Positions 5,061 through 13,202 of a stretch of DNA of 13,202 nucleotides are shown in pieces (positions within the stretch are counted from its first letter, which is position 1; each line of letters begins with the position of its first letter). A program made the position numbers and the translations under genes. Location of the stretch: assembly GCA_947631755.1 (NCBI GenBank), contig CANRMO010000052.1, forward strand, positions 1-13,202, in the 5' to 3' direction. Source of the DNA: an uncultured Lachnospiraceae bacterium (GTDB lineage Bacteria; Bacillota; Clostridia; Lachnospirales; Lachnospiraceae). The notes beneath the pieces are model-generated. The model was not told where the DNA came from and did not search any database. It worked only from the letters and a program-made list of their open reading frames with translations.

Positions 5061-6509
5061 ATGGATCTGATGAGTGAGACAGCTGTCAGTCTTGGCAGAA
5101 AAATAAAGGCGGGAGAGGTGACTGCGGCAGCAGCGGCAAAAGCGGCGCTGGAGGCGGTCCGGCAAAAGGATGGCGACATCCACAGTTTTGTGACTGTGTT
5201 AGAGGAAGACGCGGTCATGGTGCGGGCAAAAGAGGTCCAGAGACAGATTGAGGAGGGGATTCTCTCCGGGCCGCTGGCCGGCGTTCCGGTGGCATTAAAA
5301 GATAACCTGTGCACTGAGGGGATCCGGACAACCTGCTGTTCAAAAATCCTTGACCAGTTCACGCCAACATTTTCTTCCGAGGCGGTTCTGAACCTGGAGC
5401 GGGCGGGGGCCGTCCTGATTGGGAAGACGAACATGGATGAATTTGCCATGGGCAGCACGACGGAGACTTCTGCTTATGGTATCACAAGAAATCCGCACAA
5501 CACGGATTACGTGCCGGGGGGATCTTCCGGCGGCTCCTGTGCGGCAGTGGCGGCGGGAGAGGTTCCCTATGCCCTCGGCTCGGATACCGGCGGCTCGATC
5601 CGCCAGCCCAGTTCGTTCTGCGGTGTCACCGGTATTAAGCCGACCTACGGCACGGTATCCCGCTACGGCCTTATTGCCTATGGTTCATCTCTGGACCAGA
5701 TCGGCCCGGTGGCAAAAGATGTCACCGATTGTGCCACGGTGCTGGAGATCATTTCTTCCCATGACAGAAAAGACAGTACAAGCATAAAGCGGGAGGACAC
5801 GGATTTTATCAGTGCGCTGAAAGAGGATGTGAGAGGAATGAAGATCGGGATTCCCAGGGATTACTTTGGCGACGGCCTTGATCCTCAGGTGGGGGACGCC
5901 ATTATGAAGGCGGCCCATGTGCTGGAGGAGAGGGGCGCGGTTCTGGAAGAATTTGACCTGAGCCTTGTGGAGTACGCCATCCCGGCTTATTATGTGATCG
6001 CGTCCGCGGAGGCGAGCTCAAATCTTTCACGGTTTGACGGGGTAAAATACGGCTACCGCACAGAGGAGTACGAGGATCTCCACAATATGTATAAAAAGAC
6101 CCGCTCCGAGGGATTTGGCCCGGAGGTGAAGCGGCGGATCATGCTGGGATCCTTTGTCCTCAGCAGCGGTTATTACGATGCCTATTATCTGAAAGCACTG
6201 CGGACGAAAGCGCTGATCAAGAGAGCTTTTGACCGCGCTTTTGAGAAGTACGATGTGATACTCTCCCCGGCTGCCCCGACCACCGCCCCGAAAATCGGTG
6301 ACAGCCTGAGTGATCCAATCAAAATGTACCTGGGGGATATTTACACCATATCCGTAAACCTGGCCGGGCTCCCCGGCATAACCGTTCCCTGTGGCATGGA
6401 TGACAAGGGACTGCCCATCGGGCTGCAGCTGATCGGCGACTGCTTTCAGGAGAAGACGATCCTGCGCGCCGCCTATACATTTGAGCAGTCTGTGAGAGGA
6501 GGAGAGTGA
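5061..6509 (+). CDS. gatA: Asp/Glu-tRNA amidotransferase subunit A (GatA)
   Basis: The amidase subunit that hydrolyses glutamine and passes ammonia to GatB for converting Asp-tRNA(Asn) and/or Glu-tRNA(Gln) to the amide. It carries the amidase signature with a Ser-cisSer-Lys triad: K80 in VALKDNL, S155 in GGSSGGS and S179 in GSDTGGSIRQPSSF. At 482 aa it is full length. The true start is ATG 5061, with GGAGG (5051-5055) 5 nt upstream; the longer open frame from 4935 overlaps gatC and is not used. It starts 16 nt after gatC and ends 2 nt before gatB. No defect is visible. Confidence 0.95.
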   Translation: MDLMSETAVSLGRKIKAGEVTAAAAAKAALEAVRQKDGDIHSFVTVLEEDAVMVRAKEVQRQIEEGILSGPLAGVPVALKDNLCTEGIRTTCCSKILDQFTPTFSSEAVLNLERAGAVLIGKTNMDEFAMGSTTETSAYGITRNPHNTDYVPGGSSGGSCAAVAAGEVPYALGSDTGGSIRQPSSFCGVTGIKPTYGTVSRYGLIAYGSSLDQIGPVAKDVTDCATVLEIISSHDRKDSTSIKREDTDFISALKEDVRGMKIGIPRDYFGDGLDPQVGDAIMKAAHVLEERGAVLEEFDLSLVEYAIPAYYVIASAEASSNLSRFDGVKYGYRTEEYEDLHNMYKKTRSEGFGPEVKRRIMLGSFVLSSGYYDAYYLKALRTKALIKRAFDRAFEKYDVILSPAAPTTAPKIGDSLSDPIKMYLGDIYTISVNLAGLPGITVPCGMDDKGLPIGLQLIGDCFQEKTILRAAYTFEQSVRGGE

Positions 6510-6511
6510 CC

Positions 6512-7946
6512 ATGGCAAAACAATATGAGACAGTGATCGGCCTTGAGGTCCATGTCGAGCTGGCGACAAAAACAAAGATATTCTGCGGCTGTTCCACCGC
6601 TTTTGGCGGGGCGCCGAACACTCACACCTGTCCGGTGTGTACGGGCATGCCGGGCTCTCTTCCCGTGCTGAACAGACAGGTGGTGGAGTACGCCATGGCG
6701 GTCGGGCTGGCACTGAACTGTGACATTAACCAGTATTGCAAATTTGACCGCAAAAACTATTTCTATCCGGACAATCCGCAGAATTATCAGATCTCCCAGT
6801 TGTATCTGCCAATCTGCGTCAACGGGAGCGTGGAGATTGAGACAGATGCGGGAAAAAAGAATGTCGGCATTCACGAGATCCACATGGAGGAGGACGCCGG
6901 AAAGCTCGTCCACGATGAGTGGGCGGACTGTTCTCTGGTGGACTATAACCGCTCGGGGGTCCCGCTGATCGAGATCGTGTCGGAGCCGGATATGCGGAGC
7001 GCCGATGAGGTGATTGCGTATCTGGAGAAGCTGCGCATGACGATCCAGTATCTCGGGGCATCGGACTGCAAACTGAATGAGGGGTCCATGAGGGCGGATG
7101 TGAACCTGTCTGTGCGGGAAGTGGGAGCTTCCGCATATGGGACGCGGACGGAGATGAAAAACCTGAATTCTTTTAAGGCGATTGCCCGGGCCATTGAGGG
7201 CGAGAGGGAGCGCCAGATTGAATTGCTCGAGGACGGCGGACAGGTTATTCAGGAGACCCGCCGCTGGGATGATAACAAGGAGTATTCCTACGCGATGCGC
7301 TCAAAAGAGGACGCCCAGGATTACCGCTATTTTCCGGATCCGGATCTGGCCCCTGTTGTGATCAGTGACGAGTGGCTGCAGAGCGTCCGCGACAGCGCAC
7401 CGGAGTTCCAGGCGGAGAAAGCACAGCGTTACAGAAGAGAATTTGGCATCCCGGATTATGACATTTCTATTATTACAGCAAATAAAAAGCTGGCGGATAT
7501 TTTTGAGGAGACGACGGCGATGCCACAATCCCAAAAAGGTGTCAAACTGGCTTATGGTGGAGACGATGCGTCTTCTCAAGGAGAGGGAAATGGAACCGGA
7601 AGATATTACTTTTTCGCCGGAAAATCTGGCGGAGCTGATCACGCTGGCGGACCGTGGGACGATCAATTCAACCGTGGCCAAAGAAGTTTTTCTGAAAATT
7701 TTCGAAGAAGATATTGACGTGGAGAAATTTGTGTTGGATAATGGACTTGGGACTGTAAGTGACGAGGGGGCGCTGCGCGAAGTGATAGAACGTGTTGTGG
7801 CAGATAATCCCCAGTCCGTTGCCGACTACCGCGCAGGAAAGAAGAAAGCCATCGGATTTCTGGTGGGACAGACTATGAAAGCGATGCAGGGGAAAGCAGA
7901 TCCGGGCATGGTGAACGATATCCTGCAAAAGATCCTGAACGGTTAG
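6512..7946 (+). pseudogene. gatB: gatB, Asp/Glu-tRNA amidotransferase subunit B, frameshifted
   Basis: GatB phosphorylates the misacylated tRNA and amidates it. The start has AGGAGG (6497-6502) 9 nt before ATG 6512. Visible are GLEVHVEL (10-17), the zinc cysteines C25, C27, C40 and C43, and HMEEDAGKLVHD (124-135). The frame is native to FEETTAM (codon 7520-7522), 337 residues, then continues out of frame for 64 residues to a stop at 7715-7717. The expected remainder, CHNPKKVSNWLMVETMRLL to KILNG (141 residues), is read one base over from 7521 to TAG 7944-7946. Restoring 2 nt (ATG TGC from ATGC) gives 478 aa, the normal GatB length, and the family's spacing to SNWLM. The break removes the C-terminal GatB/YqeY tRNA-binding domain. 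Possible causes are a real deletion, a sequence error, or less likely +1 recoding. Confidence 0.9.
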
Positions 7947-7980
7947 TCAGAAATGTATGGGGAAAGGAAGGGGTTTTGCA

Positions 7981-8322
7981 ATGGTCGATATGAGAAGGGA
8001 GAAGAGGTGGCCGATAGAGCTGACGCTTGAGATCACTTCTCTGTTTAAACAGGATAATGTGAGGGTGGAAAATATCAATGCGCCGATCACTGTTATCGAT
8101 GTGTCGAAAGCCGGTATCGGGTTTCGGACGAAGAGTGTTTTGCCGGTGGATTATTATTTTAATGCGAGGCTTGTGCTGGGAGAGAGCGGTGCGATGAACT
8201 GTGTTGTCCGCATTCTGCGCCAGCAAAAGAGCGGGGATGAATATGTCTACGGCTGTGAGATTGTCGGGGCGGCAGCGATCATGGATTATGTTATCAATGA
8301 TTATGCGGCGAGCCTGGAGTGA
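7981..8322 (+). CDS. PilZ domain protein, c-di-GMP receptor
   Basis: A stand-alone 113-aa PilZ domain. Both c-di-GMP contact motifs are present: RREKR (5-9, RxxxR) and DVSKAGIGF (40-48, DxSxxG). The remaining beta-barrel strands follow (YYFNARLVL, NCVVRILRQ, YVYGCEIVG). Such proteins bind the second messenger and act by protein contact, often on motility, exopolysaccharide or adhesion; the partner here is unknown. ATG 7981 is chosen because AAGGAAGGGG (7964-7973) lies 7 nt upstream; the earlier in-frame ATG 7957 overlaps that ribosome site. It starts 34 nt after the gatB stop and could be read from the same transcript. A FliK-like gene at the window's right end is the only other motility-type gene. 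Confidence 0.85.
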   Translation: MVDMRREKRWPIELTLEITSLFKQDNVRVENINAPITVIDVSKAGIGFRTKSVLPVDYYFNARLVLGESGAMNCVVRILRQQKSGDEYVYGCEIVGAAAIMDYVINDYAASLE

Positions 8323-8349
8323 TCTTTGATGGGGCAATACAGGTGATGG

Positions 8350-8380
8350 CAATCCTGTCCGCAATGGGCAGGATTGTTGT
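8350..8380 (+). terminator. Hairpin after the PilZ gene, possible terminator
   Basis: CAATCCTGTCC (8350-8360) pairs with GGGCAGGATTG (8366-8376) over 11 bp with one G-T pair and a 5-nt loop. The tail TTGT is only weakly T-rich, so termination efficiency is uncertain. It separates the gatCAB/PilZ unit from lacLM. Confidence 0.5.
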
Positions 8381-8431
8381 ACAGTATATGTTTTTTACAG
8401 GGGAAATAAGAGAGGGAGAACGGAGGTATTT

Positions 8432-10318
8432 ATGCAGGCAGAGTTGCAGTGGATCGATGATCCGGAAGTGTTTCGTGTAAACCAGATGCCCGCCCACAGC
8501 GACCATTACTGTTATGGGGGCCGTGAGGAAGAGAGCCGGGGGGACAGCAGTTTTTACCACATGTTGAACGGCAGTTGGAAGTTTTTTTATTCACAAAATG
8601 CGGCCGGGCGCCCGGCGGATTTTTACAGAGAGGACTGCGATGTGTCGTCCTGGGATGAGATCCGGGTGCCGGGGCATATCGAACTGGCCGGTTATGACAA
8701 GATCCAGTACATCAATGTCATGTATCCCTGGGAGGGGCAGGACTACCGCAGGCCGCCGGGGACGCCATCGGCCAGAGGACAGAGAAAGGATCTGTTCAGC
8801 GGGGCAGAGTACAACCCGGTCGGGTCTTACCGGCTGACGTTCGATCTGCCGCAGCATATGAGGGGTGGGAAGAGGATCTCCATTTTCTTTGAGGGAGTGG
8901 AGCAGGCCATGTACCTGTGGCTTAACGGTGAGTTTATCGGGTATGCGGAGGACAGTTTTACGCCCTCTGAGTTTGATCTGACGGAGGTGGTCCGCGACAC
9001 TGGGAATATCCTTGCGGTGGAAGTCCACAAGAGAAGTACGGCGGCTTTTCTCGAAGATCAGGATTTCTTCCGTTTTTTTGGAATCTTTAGGGATGTGAAA
9101 CTGTGCATGAGGCCGGAGACCCACTTAGAGGATCTGTGGCTGAGGCCCTGTTATGACCCGCAGAATAAAACAGGCGAAGTGAAGCTGCAGATGAAATTTA
9201 CCGGGACAGCGGAGGGCAGTGTTAAAATCCGGATTTTGGACCGGGACGGATCGGTGTGTCTTGAAGATACGTGCCAGATCAGGGAGAGATTGGAGTGGGG
9301 CGGTGAGATGCCGCAGGCAGTACATCCGTGGGATAACCGTGATCCGTATATGTACCGGCTGGAGATTTCTGTTATGGGGAGAGAGGGCGCCACAGAAGAA
9401 TTTATTCCCTATGCGTTCGGATTCCGCAAGATTGAGATTACAGACCGTGTGATCCGCCTCAATGGCAAAAGAGCCGTGTTCTGTGGTGTGAACCGCCATG
9501 AGTGGAGCCCTTATACCGGGCGGTGCATCGGCGGGGAGGAGAGGCAGTGGGATATGGACTGCATGAAACGGAACAACATCAATGCTGTCCGCACCTGCCA
9601 TTACCCGGATCAGATCCCCTGGTATTACCTCTGCGACAGAGAGGGCATTTACATGATAGCGGAGACAAATCTGGAGACCCATGGCTCCTGGCAGAAATGG
9701 GGCAATATGGACACATCCTGGAATCTGCCCTGCAGTTTTGATGCGTGGCGGGAGGCTGTGCTGGACCGGGCCCGGACGAATTTTGAGGTGTTTAAAAATC
9801 ACACCGCCGTACTGATCTGGTCCCTTGGAAACGAATCCTATGTGGGCGATGTGCTGCAGGAGATGAACCGTCTGTATAAAGAATGGGATCCGGACCGGCT
9901 GGTGCACTATGAGAGTGTGATCTATAACCGGGCCTATGAGGATACGGTGTCGGATATCGAGAGCCGGATGTATGCCCCGCCGGAAGAGGTAAAAGAGTAT
10001 CTTGAGAAAAAACCGAAGAAACCGTTTATCCTCTGTGAGTTTATGCATGACATGGGAAACTCCATCGGCGGACTCAGTTCTTATATGGAACTGCTTGAAC
10101 GGTATGAGAGCTATCACGGCGGGTTTATCTGGGATTTTATCGACCAGGCGCTGTTTGTGGCAGATGAGGTGACTGGCCGCGAAGTGCTGCGCTACGGGGG
10201 GGACTTTGATGAGAGGCCGGCAGACTATGAATTTTCCGGGAACGGCATTGTCTTTGCTGACAGGAGGGAAAAACCGGCGATACAGGAGGTGAGATACCAC
10301 TATGGGAAATACCGCTGA
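8432..10318 (+). CDS. lacL: Beta-galactosidase large subunit (LacL type, GH2)
   Basis: The large, catalytic-site-bearing subunit of a heterodimeric family 2 glycoside hydrolase that cleaves terminal beta-D-galactosides such as lactose; no signal peptide, so cytosolic. Its 628 aa equal the length known for lactobacillar LacL. The N-terminal sugar-binding domain (about 40-225), an immunoglobulin-like domain (about 230-335) and a TIM barrel (about 336-628) follow in order. E468 in WSLGNES is the acid/base and E536 in ILCEFMHDMGNS the nucleophile, by analogy to E. coli LacZ E461 and E537. GGAGG (8422-8426) is 5 nt before ATG 8432. The end overlaps lacM by 17 nt. No lactose transporter or regulator gene lies beside it in this window. 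Confidence 0.93.
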   Translation: MQAELQWIDDPEVFRVNQMPAHSDHYCYGGREEESRGDSSFYHMLNGSWKFFYSQNAAGRPADFYREDCDVSSWDEIRVPGHIELAGYDKIQYINVMYPWEGQDYRRPPGTPSARGQRKDLFSGAEYNPVGSYRLTFDLPQHMRGGKRISIFFEGVEQAMYLWLNGEFIGYAEDSFTPSEFDLTEVVRDTGNILAVEVHKRSTAAFLEDQDFFRFFGIFRDVKLCMRPETHLEDLWLRPCYDPQNKTGEVKLQMKFTGTAEGSVKIRILDRDGSVCLEDTCQIRERLEWGGEMPQAVHPWDNRDPYMYRLEISVMGREGATEEFIPYAFGFRKIEITDRVIRLNGKRAVFCGVNRHEWSPYTGRCIGGEERQWDMDCMKRNNINAVRTCHYPDQIPWYYLCDREGIYMIAETNLETHGSWQKWGNMDTSWNLPCSFDAWREAVLDRARTNFEVFKNHTAVLIWSLGNESYVGDVLQEMNRLYKEWDPDRLVHYESVIYNRAYEDTVSDIESRMYAPPEEVKEYLEKKPKKPFILCEFMHDMGNSIGGLSSYMELLERYESYHGGFIWDFIDQALFVADEVTGREVLRYGGDFDERPADYEFSGNGIVFADRREKPAIQEVRYHYGKYR

Positions 10319-11270
10319 TGGACTGCACGTGATTTACGGGGATGCCACCCTGGGGGTAAAAGGAGATGGCTTTCGCTATGTCTTTTCTTATGCCAGGGGG
10401 GGACTGGAATCCCTGCACAGGGATGGGAAAGAGTGGCTCTACCGGACGCCAGGGCCCACATTCTGGCGCGCATTGACGGACAATGACAGGGGGAGCGGTT
10501 TTCATCTGCGCTCCGGCATGTGGCTGTCTGCGGATATGTTTATGAAAAATGGCAGCGTCCGGGTGTCGGTGGACGGCGAGAGAATCCCGCTGCCGATCGC
10601 TCCGGTAAATAACCGGTACAGCCAGGAGGAATATGCCCGCGAAGTGGAGATCACATTTACTTATACGACAATCACCGTCCCCGCTGCCCAGGTGGAAGTG
10701 TGCTACCGCGTGGAGGCGGGGGGAGAGATCCGTGTGAAACTTCATTATTTCGGGAAAAAGGGCCTGCCGGAGCTCCCGGCATTTGGCTTTCGGATCATTA
10801 TGCCCACAGTGGCCGACGGATTCCGTTATGAGGGATTGTCCGGGGAGACGTACCCAGATCGGAAAGAGGGCGGGATCCCGGGAGTGTACGAACAGGAGGG
10901 CCTGCCTGTGACACCGTATCTGGTGCCGCAGGAGTGTGGCATGCATATGGATACGAAATGGGTTGAGATTTACCGCACGACAGAGCTGGATAACCGGATC
11001 AGGGAGAAGAAAAGGACTGCTTTGCGGATCTGCATGGAAGACCGGCCCTTTGCCTTTTCCTGCCTTCCCTATACGGCACAAGAGCTGGAAAATGCCACAC
11101 ATCAGGAAGAATTGCCACTCCCCCGCCGGACAGTGCTGTGCGTCATGGGCGCTGTGCGGGGCGTGGGGGGGATCAACAGCTGGGGAGAAGATGTTGAGCC
11201 GGCATACCGGATCGACGGGGAGAGAGAGATCGAATATTCGTTTCGGATAGGAACCGGAGGAAAACAGTAA
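10302..11270 (+). CDS. lacM: Beta-galactosidase small subunit (LacM type)
   Basis: The 322-aa small subunit corresponds to the C-terminal part of single-chain LacZ (beta-galactosidase small-chain domain) and completes the active site of LacL. FWRALTDNDRG (54-64) matches the conserved LacZ FWRAPTDND motif. W294 in INSWGED corresponds to the substrate-contacting tryptophan of the LacZ C-terminus. ATG 10302 lies inside lacL in another frame, with its own perfect ribosome site AGGAGGTGA (10284-10292) 9 nt upstream. The 17-nt overlap and the length match the lacLM arrangement known from lactobacilli, so this is a true two-gene enzyme, not a broken lacZ. It is followed 20 nt later by apt. Confidence 0.92.
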   Translation: MGNTADGLHVIYGDATLGVKGDGFRYVFSYARGGLESLHRDGKEWLYRTPGPTFWRALTDNDRGSGFHLRSGMWLSADMFMKNGSVRVSVDGERIPLPIAPVNNRYSQEEYAREVEITFTYTTITVPAAQVEVCYRVEAGGEIRVKLHYFGKKGLPELPAFGFRIIMPTVADGFRYEGLSGETYPDRKEGGIPGVYEQEGLPVTPYLVPQECGMHMDTKWVEIYRTTELDNRIREKKRTALRICMEDRPFAFSCLPYTAQELENATHQEELPLPRRTVLCVMGAVRGVGGINSWGEDVEPAYRIDGEREIEYSFRIGTGGKQ

Positions 11271-11290
11271 AAAACAAGGGGGATAACATC

Positions 11291-11815
11291 ATGAAGGAAG
11301 TAAAAGATTATGTGAGGAGTATTCCGGATTTTCCGGAGAAAGGAATTATTTTCCGTGATATTACTACAGTTTTGCAGGATGCAGAGGGGTTAAAACTGGC
11401 GATCGATTCTATGGTTGATGAGCTTAAGGGGATTGATTTTGACGTGGTGGTGGGCACGGAATCCCGCGGATTTATTTTTGGCGTGCCAATCGCTTACACA
11501 CTGGGAAAAGCGTTTGTCCCCTGTCGGAAAAAGGGCAAGCTGCCCTGTGAGACGGTGACGGCAGAATATGACCTGGAGTATGGGAGTGCCGCCATTGAGC
11601 TGCACAGCGATTCTATCCAGAGAGGGCAGAGAGTGGTGATCGTAGATGACCTGATCGCCACGGGGGGGACGGTAGAGGCGTGTGTGAATCTGGTAGAGCA
11701 GCTCGGCGGCGAAGTTGTAAAAATTGTATTTCTGATGGAGCTGGCTGGTTTAGAGGGCCGCAAGCGGCTGGAAAAATATGATGTCGCTTCCGTCATCACC
11801 TATGAGGGCAAATAA
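11291..11815 (+). CDS. apt: Adenine phosphoribosyltransferase
   Basis: Salvages adenine to AMP with PRPP; cytosolic. At 174 aa it has the normal length. It carries the N-terminal IPDFPEKGIIFRDITT (11-26), GTESRGFIFG (55-64) and the PRPP-binding loop VVIVDDLIATGGT (115-127). AAGGGGG (about 11276-11282) precedes ATG 11291. It starts 20 nt after lacM on the same strand, so it may be read from the lacLM transcript; no function links them. It converges with the minus-strand FliK-like gene only 10 nt beyond its stop. Confidence 0.95.
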   Translation: MKEVKDYVRSIPDFPEKGIIFRDITTVLQDAEGLKLAIDSMVDELKGIDFDVVVGTESRGFIFGVPIAYTLGKAFVPCRKKGKLPCETVTAEYDLEYGSAAIELHSDSIQRGQRVVIVDDLIATGGTVEACVNLVEQLGGEVVKIVFLMELAGLEGRKRLEKYDVASVITYEGK

Positions 11816-11826
11816 ATGCCTTTTTT
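11807..11826 (+). terminator. Short hairpin with T-run after apt, weak terminator candidate
   Basis: GGCA (11807-11810) pairs with TGCC (11817-11820) around a 6-nt loop, followed by TTTTTT (11821-11826). The stem is only 4 bp. The apt stop (11813-11815) sits in the loop and the T-run reaches the stop of the opposing gene. Confidence 0.35.
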
Positions 11827-13202
11827 CAAGCCCGCAGATCAAAATTGTACCGGGTGATATTTCCCACCGGGGCGTCGGCGGCGATGAAATCCTTTACCAC
11901 ATCCATCTCTTTTTCTTTTAGAGAGAGCTCTGCATTCAGGGCGTAGCCCTGTTTGTTCAGAGCTTCTTTGAGCAATTCCATATTCCGGTCCAGCAGATTT
12001 TTTACGTCATTGGAAGAGACAAAAAATCTCGTATTAACGGAACTCTGTTCTTTTGAAATCTGGATGTCCAGCATACCGAGGTGGTCCATGTCCAGATGAA
12101 GCAGGACTTTCAGGCTGCCGGGATCTTTTTTCAGAGCCTCTTTTCTCGTCATGACATACAGATCGCCGTGGGCGTTCTGGTTCTGGAGTTTGAGCGGCAG
12201 CTGTATGTACTGAAAGGTATCATTCATTATTTTCATGAAATTCAGATTGTCCCCCATGTCCGACGCCTGGCCGGAGAGCTGTGTGAACACATCTTTTCCG
12301 AGGACTTTCTCACTAAAATGGGAGAGTTCCTCAAACTGGCGGGACATTTTCTGATAGAGGGAATCCAGGGTGCCCTCTTCTTTCAGCGTCTCGGGCGAAA
12401 TCGTCCAGCCGTTCAGAAACTGTTCTTTAACCAGTGCCTGAAATTCTTTGGAGGCAAGGAGTTTTCCGGCCTGTTCTGCTGACATGTGGGGAAACGCTTT
12501 CTGGATCCCTGTCAGGAACTCTCTTGCCGTAATGGATCCATCGGCCAGGCCTTCTCTTAATTCATCAGGAACCGGGTATTCAGACAGTTCTTCAGAAAAT
12601 TGCAGCCGGCTTTCCGGAGACAGGATGAAACCGGCCTGTTCCCGGATAAATGCCGGATGTTCTCCGGCGCTTCCTGCTTTTTCTCCCGCGGTACCAGATA
12701 CGGTCTCAGCAATATTGGAAAATAATTGCTTCATCCGGGACAGTGGGTTTGCCGGGGCGTTTTCCGGCGCGGCCGCGGCCTCAGAAACGGCTCCCTCTGC
12801 TGCATTTTCCGCGCCGGGAGAGACGGCCGCTTTTCCGGCTTCCCCCGGTGAGGACTGTACTGCGCTGTCTTCTTGCAGCGCACCCGCCACGGCAGATTGT
12901 CCACCGGTTCCGGCACTGTTTTCTGCCGCTGTGTTCTCACCGGCTGTATTTTCAGCCAGCGCCAGCTCTTCCGGGCTCGGTTCTCCCTGGAGAGCCAGTG
13001 AGAGGAGCTGGGTTCCCACCTCGTTTGCCAGGCGGGGAACCTGGCTGCCGATGGATTGTAACATTTCATTGATGGAGTCTGTCAGTGAATCCATTTTATA
13101 TAGCAGCTGGTGCGTCTCATTCTGATAGTTTTCAAATTGCTTTAGCGTTTCCGGGGTCATCGTCATATTCAGACGGTTCATCGTGATGACGGAGTCTACG
13201 CT
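11826..13202 (-). CDS. FliK-like flagellar hook-length control protein (partial, N-terminus beyond window)
   Basis: The minus-strand frame is open to the window edge: seven more codons (SVDSVIT) precede the first in-window ATG at 13181. That ATG has no ribosome site, so the start lies outside. Numbering from that ATG, residues about 68-150 are a low-complexity Ala/Glu/Gly/Ser linker and 150-340 are mixed helical sequence. About 350-425 (LKVLLHLDMDHLGMLDIQIS ... NMELLKEALNKQGY) is a Flg_hook (FliK C-terminal) domain. FliK is secreted by the flagellar type III system, measures hook length and switches export specificity. A disordered linker before a C-terminal Flg_hook domain is the usual FliK layout. 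The residue run after the domain is short. Many clostridial proteins with this domain are only FliK-like, so the flagellar role is inferred. Confidence 0.7.
   Translation of the reverse strand, partial: SVDSVITMNRLNMTMTPETLKQFENYQNETHQLLYKMDSLTDSINEMLQSIGSQVPRLANEVGTQLLSLALQGEPSPEELALAENTAGENTAAENSAGTGGQSAVAGALQEDSAVQSSPGEAGKAAVSPGAENAAEGAVSEAAAAPENAPANPLSRMKQLFSNIAETVSGTAGEKAGSAGEHPAFIREQAGFILSPESRLQFSEELSEYPVPDELREGLADGSITAREFLTGIQKAFPHMSAEQAGKLLASKEFQALVKEQFLNGWTISPETLKEEGTLDSLYQKMSRQFEELSHFSEKVLGKDVFTQLSGQASDMGDNLNFMKIMNDTFQYIQLPLKLQNQNAHGDLYVMTRKEALKKDPGSLKVLLHLDMDHLGMLDIQISKEQSSVNTRFFVSSNDVKNLLDRNMELLKEALNKQGYALNAELSLKEKEMDVVKDFIAADAPVGNITRYNFDLRA

Noticed and set aside
3261..5458. Several long minus-strand frames opposite aspS2, gatC and gatA
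   Set aside because: All are antisense to genes with clear family motifs and ribosome sites on the plus strand, and their translations show no family features.
9125..10300. Long minus-strand open frame (391 aa) opposite lacL
   Set aside because: It lies wholly antisense to a well-conserved GH2 domain with both catalytic glutamates. It has no recognisable domain and no ribosome site; it is a composition shadow.
8432..11270. lacL/lacM as one lacZ broken by a frameshift
   Set aside because: The lengths, the 17-nt overlap and a perfect internal ribosome site for the second gene match the known two-subunit LacLM organisation.
12448..13125. Plus-strand Ala/Ser/Pro-rich open frame (225 aa) opposite the FliK-like gene
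   Set aside because: It mirrors the low-complexity linker of the minus-strand gene, which carries a recognisable Flg_hook domain and reads through to the window edge.
1..13202. CRISPR array, tRNA or rRNA genes
   Set aside because: No regularly spaced short repeats, tRNA cloverleaf sequences or rRNA-like stretches were seen on either strand.

Overview
The window reads as chromosomal DNA of an anaerobic Firmicute of class Clostridia, most likely a Lachnospiraceae member. The evidence is the gene content: LL-diaminopimelate aminotransferase (DapL), a secreted DUF1002 protein, an archaeal-type AspRS linked to gatCAB behind a T-box, a LacL/LacM-type heterodimeric beta-galactosidase and a FliK-like protein. 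Strong AGGAGG ribosome binding sites and moderately GC-rich coding DNA fit this. No database search was possible, so the taxon is an inference.

Left end (1-720): a direct repeat of at least 77 bp (1-77 and 599-675) flanks 521 bp of different DNA. Each repeat copy carries the last codons of an upstream gene and a good promoter; the right-hand copy is the dapL promoter. The AT-rich part of the insert (about 78-492) holds a small predicted membrane protein whose end overlaps a strong hairpin, an arrangement like type I toxin loci. The rest (about 493-598) looks like a duplicated, beheaded 3' end of the upstream gene.

721-2853: dapL (lysine and peptidoglycan precursor synthesis), then an exported DUF1002 protein.

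2861-7946: a tRNA-dependent amidation operon. A sigma-A-type promoter and a full T-box riboswitch precede an archaeal-type, probably non-discriminating AspRS, then gatC, gatA and gatB. The specifier loop holds GAAC, so an Asn codon (AAC) and a Glu codon (GAA) overlap by one base shift, as described for the two-codon T-box of the Clostridium acetobutylicum amidation operon. Two oddities stand out. A 133-bp multi-hairpin element bounded by 11-bp direct repeats sits between aspS2 and gatC. gatB is broken by a frameshift near 7520, best explained by loss of 2 nt, at the junction with its C-terminal tRNA-binding part.

7981-8322: a single-domain PilZ (c-di-GMP receptor) protein, followed by a hairpin. 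8432-11270: lacL and lacM overlap by 17 nt and encode the two subunits of a GH2 beta-galactosidase. 11291-11815: apt (adenine salvage) follows 20 nt later. 11826-13202 (minus strand): a FliK-like hook-length control protein, cut by the window end and convergent with apt.

Most of the window is ordinary housekeeping sequence. The points worth a second look are the two-codon T-box, the inserted hairpin element, the gatB frameshift and the promoter-duplicating insertion upstream of dapL. I saw no CRISPR array, rRNA, tRNA or complete transposase gene.
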